Source: Paenibacillus sp. HGH0039
GTDB taxonomy: Bacteria; Bacillota; Bacilli; Paenibacillales; NBRC-103111
Direction of reading: 5' to 3'
DNA length: 64,000 bases
NCBI RefSeq assembly: GCF_000411255.1
Contig: NZ_KE150412.1
Location: 2,644,232 to 2,708,231 of the forward strand
Shown here one piece after another: positions 49,603 to 58,414 of this stretch. The notes under the pieces are model-generated. The model did not search any database and was not told the DNA's origin. It saw only the letters and a program-made list of their open reading frames with translations. Each line of letters starts with the position of its first letter. Within the stretch, counting starts at the first letter, position 1. The position numbers were made by a program, and so were the translations under genes.

Positions 49603-50879
49603 TGTCCGAAGAGCATGCGCACCCCTTCGAGTGCGAGCCCGATAATAAATCCGCAGACGGCGCCGTTGACCCGAATCCACTGAAGGTCTTTGCCAACCTT
49701 GTTCTCGATGAACTCGATCAAGGTGGCATTGTCCATCTTGTCGATATTCTCGCGGACAAGAGCGCCGATTTTGGAATGGTTGCGCTCCACAAACTCGGTG
49801 ATCTGCGCCTTCAGCCATTCCTCGAGCTTACGCACGGTATCCTCATCGCTGCGCAGGCGGCGGACGCCTTCTTCAAGCAGCGGCATGACGGTCTCGTCCA
49901 GCAGCGGCCCTTCCTGCAGCTGTTCCAGGAGCCGGTCGCGCCAGCTTTCGATCATAGCGGTAAGCCGCTCCTCCAGCCGGAGCCGGTCCGGCAGCTGCCG
50001 CGCCAGGTTACCGACGGCTTCGTGCAGCCGCTCGTTGTCTTTGAGGCCGGCCAGCTCCCGGCGGACGATGTCGAGCAGGCCCGCGCGGTTGCGGTGGCCG
50101 GGAAGCCGCAGGGCGGCCAGGTTATCGAGCAGCGCATGCTGAAGCATGCCGCCAAGCTTGTCCCCGGACAGAAATCCGAGGAATGCATTCTTGGCAAAGG
50201 CCATCAGCCCGTTCATCTCGATTCCCTGGATAACCCCTTCGGCGATCTCCCCGAGGAGGCGGCGCGTCTCGGCCCGCACGGCCCAGCGCTCGGCACGGTC
50301 GATCAGGAAATCAATTGCCGGCTCTTCGTAGCCGTGCGACAGCACCTGATCGACCGCCAGCCCCACGGCCGCGGCCGGGTCCATTTTGCCCGCCGCCTGC
50401 CGGATTTGCTGCGAGGCAAAAGCGGCGATCTGCTCGGCGGGCAGACGCTCCAGCGCGTAGCGGCAGGCGCTGCGCACCGCCTCGCGCGCGCCTTCCGAGC
50501 GGAGCGCTTCTTCCGCTTTGACGAGCATCGTCTCGACAAGGCGCATTTGGCCGATCCGCAGCGCGATGCTTTCCTTGCCCAGCAGGTTGTCTTCCACCGC
50601 GGAAACGACCGCCTTCGTCATCTGGGCGCGGTTGTTCGGCAGCAGCGCCGTATGCGGGATCTTGATCCCCAGAGGGTGCCGGAAAAGAGCCGTGACCGCA
50701 AACCAGTCCGCGAGTCCCCCGACAAGGCCCGCTTCGAAGCCGCTCTGCAGAAAGGCTCCCGCGGTATGCGGAGCGAAAGGAAGCGTGGCCAGGAAGCCCG
50801 CTCCCATCACACCGAGCGAAACCGTCGCGATATGTTTGGTCTCTTTAGGTTTTTTCTCTCTCGATTGAAGTTCCTGCAT
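49599..50879 (-). CDS. DUF445 membrane-associated protein (YheB/YjiN-like)
   Basis: A 426-residue DUF445 protein. The N terminus has a hydrophobic segment and the family stretch GLVGGLADWFAVTALFRHPLG. The middle is long, helical and charged, as in the family, and the C terminus ends in a second hydrophobic segment (VNGAVCGFIIGLALEGVRML). The topology is therefore two membrane anchors holding a large helical domain. GGAGGG lies eight bases before the ATG at 50879. Its role is unknown; in Bacillus a relative (YheB) is expressed in sporulation. Confidence 0.9.
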   Translation of the reverse strand: MQELQSREKKPKETKHIATVSLGVMGAGFLATLPFAPHTAGAFLQSGFEAGLVGGLADWFAVTALFRHPLGIKIPHTALLPNNRAQMTKAVVSAVEDNLLGKESIALRIGQMRLVETMLVKAEEALRSEGAREAVRSACRYALERLPAEQIAAFASQQIRQAAGKMDPAAAVGLAVDQVLSHGYEEPAIDFLIDRAERWAVRAETRRLLGEIAEGVIQGIEMNGLMAFAKNAFLGFLSGDKLGGMLQHALLDNLAALRLPGHRNRAGLLDIVRRELAGLKDNERLHEAVGNLARQLPDRLRLEERLTAMIESWRDRLLEQLQEGPLLDETVMPLLEEGVRRLRSDEDTVRKLEEWLKAQITEFVERNHSKIGALVRENIDKMDNATLIEFIENKVGKDLQWIRVNGAVCGFIIGLALEGVRMLFGH

Positions 50880-51093
50880 AGATGAATCCCTCCGACAGGG
50901 CATAACCGGCTGGGCAAACGGATGCCGCCGGTTTCCTGGTTTTTATCGTTAACAGCATTATCGCCGATTTTTCCTATGAACTCCAGAGGGTGCGTACTCC
51001 GCCGCCCGGGATACCGAAGCGGGGCTGCCTTTGTACGTATGTACGCAGACAGCCCCCTCGTTTTTGGTTCCCTTATCGTTGCCCCGGCAGGTC

Positions 51094-51777
51094 CTAGACG
51101 TCCAAGGTCTCGCCCGGAGCGAGCCGAACGCCTTCCTGATACGCCTGCTTCAGCTTTTGAATCCATTCGCTTGCATCCTGCTTGATCACGTCGAACGTAT
51201 TGTAGTGGGTCGGAATGTATTTTTTGGCGCGCAGCCATGTAGCCGCAAGCACCGCTTCATCCGGTCCCATCGTAAAAACATCTCCGATCGGCAACGCCGC
51301 CACATCGATGTTGTACATTTCTCCGTAGAGCTTCATATCTCCGAAAAGGGCCGTGTCTCCCGCGTGATAGAACGTTTTGCCGCCCATGGTCAGCAGAATG
51401 CCCCCGGGTTGTCCCCCGTCCACGAATTTGCCCGGCTCTACCTCAATGCTGGAGGAATGGAAAGCGAGCGTATATTTGACGGTGCCCCATTCGAACTTGG
51501 CGCTGCCGCCGATGTTCATGGCAAAGGTTTTGAGTCCCTTGGATGCGAAATAAGAAGCAATTTCAAAGTTTGCGATAATGACGCAGTCATTTTTGCGGGC
51601 GATTTCCTCGGCATCCACGATGTGGTCACTATGGCCGTGTGTAAGCAGGATGGCGTTCACTTGAATTTCTCCCGGATCGGCTACAGCCAGTGCATTTCCG
51701 CTTAGAAAAGGGTCCAAGAGTACCCGGTATCCTTCGTTTTCTACCAAAAAACACGAGTGTCCGTGATAAGTAATTTG
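51094..51777 (-). CDS. UPF0173 metal-dependent hydrolase (YtkL-like)
   Basis: A 227-residue metallo-beta-lactamase-fold protein. The metal-binding signature LLTHGHSDHI is near residue 45. The N terminus MQITYHGHSCFLVE and the later YHAGDTALFGDM and PTHYNTF carry the other metal ligands of the UPF0173 group. The length equals that of Bacillus YtkL. GAAGGAGGCG precedes the ATG at 51777, so the longer frame to 51840 is rejected. The substrate is unknown. It is a single gene. Confidence 0.92.
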   Translation of the reverse strand, partial: QITYHGHSCFLVENEGYRVLLDPFLSGNALAVADPGEIQVNAILLTHGHSDHIVDAEEIARKNDCVIIANFEIASYFASKGLKTFAMNIGGSAKFEWGTVKYTLAFHSSSIEVEPGKFVDGGQPGGILLTMGGKTFYHAGDTALFGDMKLYGEMYNIDVAALPIGDVFTMGPDEAVLAATWLRAKKYIPTHYNTFDVIKQDASEWIQKLKQAYQEGVRLAPGETLDV

Positions 51778-51995
51778 CATATGAGCGCCTCCTTCAAGTT
51801 TCAACTTGTTCATTACCCCGTTGACGGGCTTCCGAAACATCCATTATAACCGGTAGGTGTATGTATAAAATGCGGCCTGCAAACAGACCTTTCAATGGAA
51901 GTGTGCCCAGCGGAACGCCGGTTCAAACAGGATTTTTCGGTTCCCTGTCTCTATTAAACCCCAAACTGGAAGGCGAATACAACTATTCGGGTATG

Positions 51996-52060
51996 CAAAA
52001 AGCCCTCTTGCACGGACAGGCGGCGGTAATCGCCAAGCATCTGTCCGCTTCAAAGGGCTT
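51996..52060 (-). terminator. Long nested terminator of the YeiH-like gene
   Basis: AAGCCCT..GGACAG..GGCG and CGCC..CTGTCC..AGGGCTT form a nested three-part stem, followed on the minus strand by five T residues. It lies about 40 bases past the transporter stop. The rest of the gene-free stretch 51778-52097 shows only the UPF0173 upstream region, with no clear promoter. Confidence 0.85.
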
Positions 52061-52097
52061 CATCTAAATCGCGGGTTCATGATCTATTGTTGATCTC

Positions 52098-53558
52098 TCA
52101 GCCAAGCAGACGCAGGACATAGACCTCCGCGATGCCAAGCAGCGAGAGCAGCACCGAGCCCAGCAGCACGGCTGCGGAAGCCCGTAGGCCGTGACGCCGG
52201 AACACGGCCAGGTTCACGTTCAAACCGAGCCCCGCCATCGCCATCGCGATAAGCAGGTAAGCGCCTTGAACGGCGGCGGCCGCGGCGGGCTGTGGTACGA
52301 TCCCGATCGTGTTCAGAGCGGCGGCCGCCAGGAAGCCCACGATGAACCACGGGACCGGCACGCCCGCCTTGCGGGGAGCGGCGCTCCCGGCTGCGCCGGA
52401 AGCCGCTGATACGGCGGCGGCGCCTTCGCCGGCGCCCCGGCGTTCCCGCCGCGCCGCCCAAACGCCGAGCGCCAGAGCGACCGGCGCGAGAAGGGCCACG
52501 CGCGTCAGCTTCGCGACGAGCGCGCTGTCTACCGCGGCACTGCCGCCCGGAGCGGCGGCCGCGATGACATGGGCGATCTCGTGCAGCGTCGCGCCCGAGA
52601 AGAAGCCGTACTCGGCGGACGAGAAGCCGAGCAGCGGATACACCAGCGTGTAGGCCACGGTGAACAGCGTGCCGAGCAGCGCGATAACCGTGACGCCGAC
52701 GGCCGTTTCGTCGTCGTCCGCCTTGATTTGCGGAGAGATGCCGGCGATAGCCGCCGCCCCGCAAATCCCGGTGCCGCAAGCGCTCAGCATCGCGAGGCGC
52801 GGGCCTACGTTCATCCGCCGGGCGATGGCGTATACGACGACGGTCGCGAAGAGGATGTTGCCCGCCGCCGCGGCGAACACAGCCGGCCCCGCATGGACCA
52901 CATCCAGCAGGCTGAGGCGCATGCCGAGCAGGATGATGCCCGCGCGGAGCAGCTTCTTGCTGGCGAAGGCCAGCCCGGCCGGGGCGGATGCCGGCACGGG
53001 AGCGGCGGCACGCCAGGCGATGCCGAGCAGCAGGGCGAGCACGAGCTGCCCGATGACATTCAGGCCCGGAATGAGGGCGAGCGCTTTGGCCGCGAGGGCC
53101 AGCGCAAGCGTCATTCCGAGGCCTGTGGCGAGGCGGGCGGCGGCTTTGCCGAGCCCGGGCCCGGGCTGCACGGCTGCGGAGACAGCCCGAACAGCTTCGG
53201 CGGCGGCCTCGGCGGAAGCTTCGGCAGCAGAAGCGGAGGCGGATGACCCGGAGACTGCGCTGCCGGAGGCCGCTGCCGGGATGGCGGGCGCGCTGCCCGC
53301 TTCGCCGGAGCCGGAAGTGCCTGCCGCGCGCCCGGCTGCGAAATCCGAGGCGGCAAGCGTATCGGCTTTTCTTGCCGGTACAGCCGGGTGTGTCTCTTCC
53401 GGCCGTGTTTCTTCTTCTATAACAGGAGATGCTGTTCTGTCTTGAGAAACGGTGCTTAATCGTTTGTTTATTAGAGAGCGGTTTTCACTCGCATCCGTCT
53501 TTGCTTTTCCCGTTTCCCTTAAAGCCGGGGTTCCTAACCGCTGCGTGAAAGTTTTCAT
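52098..53558 (-). CDS. YeiH-like putative sulfate/sulfonate exporter (PF03601) with low-complexity N terminus
   Basis: A 486-residue membrane protein. About ten helices from residue 145 on carry the family motifs LLRAGIILLGMRLSL, LSACGTGICGAAAIAGISP and GFFSGATLHEIAHVIAAA. The first 140 residues are unusual: a polar start, then about 60 residues almost only Ala, Ser, Gly and Glu. A second Ala/Gly/Ser run interrupts the loop near residue 380. GGAGGGG lies about seven bases before the ATG at 53558. The divergent LysR gene is the YeiE/CysL type, and the yeiH-yeiE pairing is known from Escherichia coli. Sulfate or sulfite export is the usual guess; it is unproven. Confidence 0.85.
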   Translation of the reverse strand: MKTFTQRLGTPALRETGKAKTDASENRSLINKRLSTVSQDRTASPVIEEETRPEETHPAVPARKADTLAASDFAAGRAAGTSGSGEAGSAPAIPAAASGSAVSGSSASASAAEASAEAAAEAVRAVSAAVQPGPGLGKAAARLATGLGMTLALALAAKALALIPGLNVIGQLVLALLLGIAWRAAAPVPASAPAGLAFASKKLLRAGIILLGMRLSLLDVVHAGPAVFAAAAGNILFATVVVYAIARRMNVGPRLAMLSACGTGICGAAAIAGISPQIKADDDETAVGVTVIALLGTLFTVAYTLVYPLLGFSSAEYGFFSGATLHEIAHVIAAAAPGGSAAVDSALVAKLTRVALLAPVALALGVWAARRERRGAGEGAAAVSAASGAAGSAAPRKAGVPVPWFIVGFLAAAALNTIGIVPQPAAAAAVQGAYLLIAMAMAGLGLNVNLAVFRRHGLRASAAVLLGSVLLSLLGIAEVYVLRLLG

Positions 53559-53672
53559 CTGTCGACCCCTCCAGTTCGTTTCTGGCTCGTGTTCACACGG
53601 CTGTCGAGCGCGTTCTTTATTTTCACTATAAGAGGACGTGCGGGGGAACGGAAATACGAATACGCGATGCCA

Positions 53673-53693
53673 ATCATTACAAAAACTTATGAT
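53673..53693. promoter_or_regulatory. Candidate LysR-type operator with extended -10
   Basis: ATCAT-N11-ATGAT is a dyad of the T-N11-A type bound by LysR regulators. It lies in the divergent spacer between the YeiH-like and LysR genes. TGATACAAT overlaps its right arm as a possible rightward extended -10, so binding could give autoregulation. Confidence 0.5.
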
Positions 53694-53821
53694 ACAATGG
53701 AGGCAAAGGCCGGACGCTCTTTTCGCTTTTACAAAAGGGCTTTTGAACCGCCAGGTTTTCAGCCACATGCAGCCGCTTTCCGGCTGTCTTCCTACACTCA
53801 ATCGTTGCGGAGGGATTTACG

Positions 53822-54733
53822 ATGATCGTCGATCATTTGCGCGTGTTTGCCGCCGTGGCGGAGCAGCGCCATTTTTCCCGGGCCGCCGAGGCCCTGAATA
53901 TTTCCCAGCCCGGCGTCAGCCAGCATATCCGGAATCTGGAGCAGGAGTTCGGCGCCAAGCTGATGATCCGCTCTCCCAAACAGGTCAAGCTGACGGAAGC
54001 CGGAGAGCTTCTTTATGCGAGAGCCAAAAAAATTTTGCGCCTCTACGAAGAAGCCCGTCAGGAAATCAACGCTTTGCAGCACGTCGTGACGGGATCGCTT
54101 AAAATCGGCGCCAGCTTTACGATAGGCGAATATATCCTACCCCGCCTGCTGGCCGATTACGCCAAGCATTACCCGAAGGTGGACATCCAGTCCACGATCG
54201 CGAACACCGTCGAAGTGGTCCAAGGCGTGCGCCGAGATCATTTCCACATCGGGCTGATCGAGGGGATCGCGGACGCTCCGGACGTAGAGATCGAACCTTT
54301 TATGGAAGATGAAATGATTCTCATCGCTCCCCGCGATCATCCTCTTACACGGGAACCGTTCAAGCTCCAGTCCTTGCAGAACCAGACGTGGGTTTGGCGG
54401 GAGCCCGGGTCGGGAACCCGCGATTACAGCGACAGGCTGATCGCCGAATGGCAGCTGAACGTGAAGCGCTCCTTTATGTTCAGCAGCTCCCAGAGCGTGA
54501 AGGAAGCGGTGTCCGCCGGCCTTGGGATCGCTCTATTGTCGAGATGGATCGTGCGCAAGGAGCTGGAATCGGGAGAAATCGTCCATCTGGGAGCCGGCGG
54601 CCGCCGTCTGACCCGGACGCTGACGATGGTGCGCAGAGCCGCGGGTGAGAACTCGAAGGCACTGGAAGTATTCGTCCAGAAAGTTCGCGGCGCTCATGAG
54701 GCGATGCAGGTTCCGGGCCCCTCCGCACCCTGA
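53822..54733 (+). CDS. LysR-family regulator (YeiE/CysL-like)
   Basis: A 303-residue LysR regulator. The N-terminal winged helix (LRVFAAVAEQRHFSRAAEAL and QPGVSQHIRNLEQEFGAKL) is followed by a two-lobed effector domain from residue 90 on (GSLKIGASFTIGEYILPRLL). It is divergent from the YeiH-like exporter across a spacer of about 260 bases with a T-N11-A dyad, and probably controls it. The effector is unknown; sulfur-related ligands are known for CysL/YeiE-type relatives. Confidence 0.9.
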   Translation: MIVDHLRVFAAVAEQRHFSRAAEALNISQPGVSQHIRNLEQEFGAKLMIRSPKQVKLTEAGELLYARAKKILRLYEEARQEINALQHVVTGSLKIGASFTIGEYILPRLLADYAKHYPKVDIQSTIANTVEVVQGVRRDHFHIGLIEGIADAPDVEIEPFMEDEMILIAPRDHPLTREPFKLQSLQNQTWVWREPGSGTRDYSDRLIAEWQLNVKRSFMFSSSQSVKEAVSAGLGIALLSRWIVRKELESGEIVHLGAGGRRLTRTLTMVRRAAGENSKALEVFVQKVRGAHEAMQVPGPSAP

Positions 54734-54954
54734 CCGGTCTCCGGTCCGTTTCCATGCGCGGCACGACTGCTGCTGTCTTCGGTTCCGTTCTTCTTCCTGT
54801 TCCAAAACTCCCCTGCTTCATATGCCCCTTCCCGGCGTTAAATAGTCGGTAGCCTGTAACGGCCTGCCCCTACCCCTGCGGGAGTCTATAAACTCCCCGC
54901 ACCGGCGGAAAGACAGGCTCCGTTACGTCCATTACAAGTACGGGGAGAATGCGC

Positions 54955-56538
54955 ATGGAGCCCTTAAAACGAACCGAACGAAAACTTTTACCCCCGGTCC
55001 GCTCTTCGGAAGATACACGGAAGCAAACCGAAAAAAGCTGGCTCTCCTCGAATTGGCTGAAAAGCGGTATCCTGCTTCTCGTCTTTTTCATCTGGGCGGG
55101 TATCGTGGCCGCCGTTCATACACACAAAGCTTTGCCTCCGGGCCTGTCGTTCGAAGGAAAAGCCTACCGGGCGGAGAGCGTGGATTTTCTCTATGATCTT
55201 TCTTATAAAAAAGACGGCGGCTATCATCAGGAACAGATGATTTTCGACCGGGTCAACCAAGCTATCGCGGAAGCGAAGGAATTTATCGTGGTCGACATGT
55301 TCCTGTACAGCGGGTACTACGACAACGACCAGTCCTTCCCGCCTCTGAGCGGACAGCTGACGGAAAGCCTCCTGGACGCGAGGCGGAGACACCCTGCCAT
55401 GCCAATCACGGTCGTTTCCGATGAGGTGAACACGACCTACGGCTCGCACCCGTCTCCGGAGCTTGAGCGGCTCAAGGCGGCCGGTATCGGGGTCGTACTC
55501 ACGGATACGGACCCGCTGAGAGACTCCGTCCCGCTGTACTCCGCCGTCTGGCGGATGGGGTTCCAGTGGTTCGGACAGTCGGGCAAGGGCTGGCTGCCTA
55601 ACCCTCTGGCGGATTCCGCCCCCAAAGTGACGCTGCGCTCTTATTTGAAGCTTTTCAATGTCAAAGCGAATCACCGCAAAGTGGTCGCCACCGAAAATAC
55701 GGCGCTGGTGCTGTCCGCCAACCCGCATGACGCCAGCTTCAACAACTCGAATATCGGGTTTCAGATAACCGGCAGCAAGGATTTCATCTCCGAAGTCGTC
55801 GGAACGGAGCAGGCCGCTTCCGTTATGTCAGGCGGGCCCGCGCAGCTTCAGCCGAAGGCGGCCGATAAGCAGGGGGAACCCGCACGTCCGGAAGCGGCGT
55901 CCGGAAACGGAACGCCAGAACCTGCTGCGTCCTCCAAGGACGCCGTGACCGTACGTTTGCTTACGGAAGGAAAAATCTATTCCCGCCTGCTTGACAGTAT
56001 CTCGGCAGCGCCCAAGGGCAGCGAGATCCGCATGGGTATGTTCTATCTGGCCGACCGCAAGGTCATCGACGCTCTGCTGGATGCTTCCGCGCGGGGCGTA
56101 TCCATCCAACTGCTGCTCGATCCGAACCAGAATGCGTTCGGGCACAGCAAGACCGGGATTCCGAACCGTCCGGTCGCCGCGGAGCTGAGGAAGAAAACGG
56201 GCGGTAAAATCGCCGTTAAATGGTATAACACCGCACAGGAGCAGTTTCATACGAAGCTGATCGACATCCGTCATCCGGACGGCAACGCCGTCATTAACGG
56301 AGGCTCCGCCAATTTCACGCCCCGTAATCTGGATGATCTTAATCTGGAAACGAACGTGGAGATAACGGCCCCGGCAGGCAGCAAAATTACACGGGACCTC
56401 GACCGCTACTGGGACCGCCTGTGGAATAACCGGGATGCCGAGTATTCCCTGGAGTATCCGGCCTATGAGGATAAGCTGGTCGGCTTCAAGCGAATCGTCT
56501 ATCATCTGCAGGACATGCTCGGATTTACGACTTACTGA
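54955..56538 (+). CDS. Membrane-anchored phospholipase-D superfamily protein
   Basis: A 527-residue protein with one N-terminal membrane helix (SGILLLVFFIWAGIVAAV) and two PLD catalytic motifs. The first is near NHRKVVATENTALVLSANPHD (about residue 240). The second is FHTKLIDIRHPDGNAVINGG (about residue 425), with the His-Lys pairs intact. An Ala/Pro/Glu-rich linker joins the halves. It resembles cardiolipin synthases but is membrane-anchored once, and the second Asp is replaced by the sequence SANF after GG. It could be a cardiolipin synthase-like phosphatidyltransferase or a phospholipase. GGGGAG precedes the ATG at 54955; an ATG two codons earlier is too close to it. Confidence 0.85.
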   Translation: MEPLKRTERKLLPPVRSSEDTRKQTEKSWLSSNWLKSGILLLVFFIWAGIVAAVHTHKALPPGLSFEGKAYRAESVDFLYDLSYKKDGGYHQEQMIFDRVNQAIAEAKEFIVVDMFLYSGYYDNDQSFPPLSGQLTESLLDARRRHPAMPITVVSDEVNTTYGSHPSPELERLKAAGIGVVLTDTDPLRDSVPLYSAVWRMGFQWFGQSGKGWLPNPLADSAPKVTLRSYLKLFNVKANHRKVVATENTALVLSANPHDASFNNSNIGFQITGSKDFISEVVGTEQAASVMSGGPAQLQPKAADKQGEPARPEAASGNGTPEPAASSKDAVTVRLLTEGKIYSRLLDSISAAPKGSEIRMGMFYLADRKVIDALLDASARGVSIQLLLDPNQNAFGHSKTGIPNRPVAAELRKKTGGKIAVKWYNTAQEQFHTKLIDIRHPDGNAVINGGSANFTPRNLDDLNLETNVEITAPAGSKITRDLDRYWDRLWNNRDAEYSLEYPAYEDKLVGFKRIVYHLQDMLGFTTY

Positions 56539-56646
56539 ATCCTTAGTTCTCTACTTGGAACAGGGATTTCTGACAGAAGTAGGCCATTCTTTTTCACCGG
56601 TGACTATGGTATAGTTGCAAGTGGATTTAGAAAGGTGGGACATCAC

Positions 56647-57705
56647 GTGAATACATCTCCAATTCCGGCTTCCACCAAAAGCAGACCGCGCTCTGCTTAC
56701 TGGAAGCCTTTTATATTTATCGCCATTCTCATAGGCGGGTTGTTTTACGTAAAGTGGGAGCCCTACTTCCACAAAGCGCTTACCGCGGCGGCCAAGCACG
56801 ACATCGGGAAGTCGATTCTCGCAGGCTCCGCCGAGCCTTCGCTGGCCGCGGCTTGGGACTATTCCGTCGTCTATTTCAAAGCCGTCTGGAAAGCCGCGAT
56901 TCTCGGCATCATCCTCGGCTCTCTGCTCCAGGTGCTGATCCCGCAAGACTGGCTGAAGCGGGTGTTCGGCAAGCGCACTTTCGGCAGCACAGTAGCCGGC
57001 GGACTTAGCGCCATGCCCGGCATGATGTGCTCCTGCTGCGCCGCTCCGGTAGCGGTCGGCATGCGCAAGCAGTCGGGCTCCATCGGATCCGCTCTCGCCT
57101 TCTGGATCGGCAACCCGGTACTGAACCCGGCGACGATCATTTTCATGGGCTTCGTGCTTGGCTGGAAATTCGCCATTCTGAGAATCGCCGCGGGGATCGT
57201 GCTCGTGTTCGGCGTCTCGTACTGGGCGGAGCGCCTCGTCAAGAAGGACGATGCAGTGACCGACGAGCTTCCGCAGACGCCGGCTGTGCAGCCGCAGTCC
57301 GGGCCGGTCGTCGTCCGCTGGCTGAAAGCGCTCTGGACGATGTTCTGGACCGTGGTTCCCGTCTACTTCATCGCCGTATTCATTCTCGGCGCCGCACGCG
57401 CTTGGCTGTTCCCGTCCCTCGATCCCGCGATCGGCAACAGCCTCGTCGCCTTGATCGGGCTCGCTTTGGCCGGAACCCTGTTCGTCATCCCGACCGCCGC
57501 GGAAATTCCGATCGCCAAAACGATGATGGCCCTGGGCCTAGGCACGGGACCGGCCGCCGCGCTAATCATGACACTGCCTGCGGTCAGCCTGCCGTCCCTC
57601 ATTATGGTGCGCAAGGCTTTTCCCGCGAGAGTGCTCTGGTTCACAGCCGGTATGGTTGCCCTTACGGGAATCGTAACCGGCGTGGTCGGCATTTTCGTCC
57701 TATAA
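56647..57705 (+). CDS. YraQ/DUF318 family permease
   Basis: A 352-residue membrane protein with about eight helices. The first conserved half has MPGMMCSCCAAPVAVGMRK, and the second starts after a polar loop near residue 210. Both halves carry the family's Gly/Pro-rich helices (FWIGNPVLNPATIIF and ALGLGTGPAAALIMTLPAVS). The cysteine cluster CSCC could bind metal or sulfur. Some relatives are arsenic-linked permeases, but nothing here shows that. I chose the GTG at 56647, with AAAGGTGG eight bases upstream; another GTG four codons earlier overlaps that site. It is a single gene with its own terminator. Confidence 0.85.
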   Translation: MNTSPIPASTKSRPRSAYWKPFIFIAILIGGLFYVKWEPYFHKALTAAAKHDIGKSILAGSAEPSLAAAWDYSVVYFKAVWKAAILGIILGSLLQVLIPQDWLKRVFGKRTFGSTVAGGLSAMPGMMCSCCAAPVAVGMRKQSGSIGSALAFWIGNPVLNPATIIFMGFVLGWKFAILRIAAGIVLVFGVSYWAERLVKKDDAVTDELPQTPAVQPQSGPVVVRWLKALWTMFWTVVPVYFIAVFILGAARAWLFPSLDPAIGNSLVALIGLALAGTLFVIPTAAEIPIAKTMMALGLGTGPAAALIMTLPAVSLPSLIMVRKAFPARVLWFTAGMVALTGIVTGVVGIFVL

Positions 57706-57750
57706 GTTCAGAGTTTGGGTTCAGGTTTTAGTCTATAAAATAAATTTCAG

Positions 57751-57780
57751 CGAGAGGGCAGATACCCCTCTCGTTTTTCT
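57751..57780 (+). terminator. Terminator of the YraQ gene
   Basis: CGAGAGGG pairs with CCCTCTCG across a six-base loop, followed by five T residues. Confidence 0.9.
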
Positions 57781-57883
57781 TTTCCGCAAACAAAAGAGAG
57801 CGATGTCAAAGACAAGGAAAAAAAGAGATTCCGAATCCGATTCCGGCAGTGTTTCAGCCTTGAAATTCATGCTTTTTCCGCAA

Positions 57884-57912
57884 TTGACAAGGTTTGGGAC
57901 ATCCTGTAGTAT
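57884..57912 (+). promoter_or_regulatory. cbiMNQO promoter
   Basis: TTGACA and TAGTAT are separated by 17 bases. Transcription should start near 57919, about 20 bases before the riboswitch fold. Confidence 0.85.
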
Positions 57913-57937
57913 TATCACGGAAAACCGCATATTTGTG

Positions 57938-58115
57938 GAAACAGGTATTTTAGAGCCACTCTAAAATTTAAAAGGGAAGAACGGTGAAATGCCGTCGCGG
58001 TCCCGCCACTGTAAGGGGAAACACTCTCATTCACATCCGGCACGAAGCCACTGGAACTAAGACGTTCCGGGAAGGAGCCGGTATGGACGCCCCGAGCCAG
58101 GAGACCTGCCTGTTT
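57938..58115 (+). ncRNA. Cobalamin (B12) riboswitch
   Basis: The conserved cobalamin aptamer parts are in order: GGTGAAATGCC, then CGGTCCCGCCACTGTAA, then GAAGCCACTGG, and the B12 box AGCCAGGAGACCTGCC. ACAGGT at the 5' end and ACCTGCCTGT at the 3' end form the closing P1 helix. It lies between promoter and terminator, so adenosylcobalamin binding should stop transcription of cbiMNQO. Confidence 0.96.
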
Positions 58116-58186
58116 TGACAGCACTGATACGACCTACGAGGAATAGGGAGGTGTTTGAGATCGCAAACTTTTTTTGTTGCGTGCAT

Positions 58187-58228
58187 AAGACATCGTGTTC
58201 CCGTGCGAAGGGAAGGATGTCTTTTTTT
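58187..58228 (+). terminator. Riboswitch-controlled terminator
   Basis: AGACATC and GGATGTCT enclose an inner TCCC/GGGA stem, followed by seven T residues. It lies about 70 bases after the aptamer and 190 bases before cbiM. It is the expression platform by which the riboswitch acts. The 58229-58414 stretch after it shows only the cbiM ribosome site. Confidence 0.88.
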
Positions 58229-58414
58229 GTGTGCGGAGGAGAGGTCCGGAGCCGGGAATTGCCGCATCGGAATCATCGGAAAGAGCTTGCGGAACTGGCA
58301 ACCGGACGGCCGGTTTAACGAATCAGCGTCCGAAAGCACAGCAGGGGCATGGCCCCGTTCTGCCGCACTGGCCGCCGCTTACGGCGGACCCACATTTATG
58401 AAGGAGGATTTCCG

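Noticed and set aside
51020-51064. Terminator between UPF0173 and DUF445 genes
   Set aside because: GGGGCTG/CAGCCCC form a dyad, but the T-run lies on the + strand, where no gene ends; the minus strand after the dyad has no T-run.
51861-52067. 68-codon ORF on the + strand
   Set aside because: It has no good ribosome site and its last third is the nested terminator hairpin of the YeiH-like gene.
54877-54901. Terminator after the LysR gene
   Set aside because: A TGCGG..CCGCA dyad is present, but no T-run follows and it lies about 145 bases past the stop.
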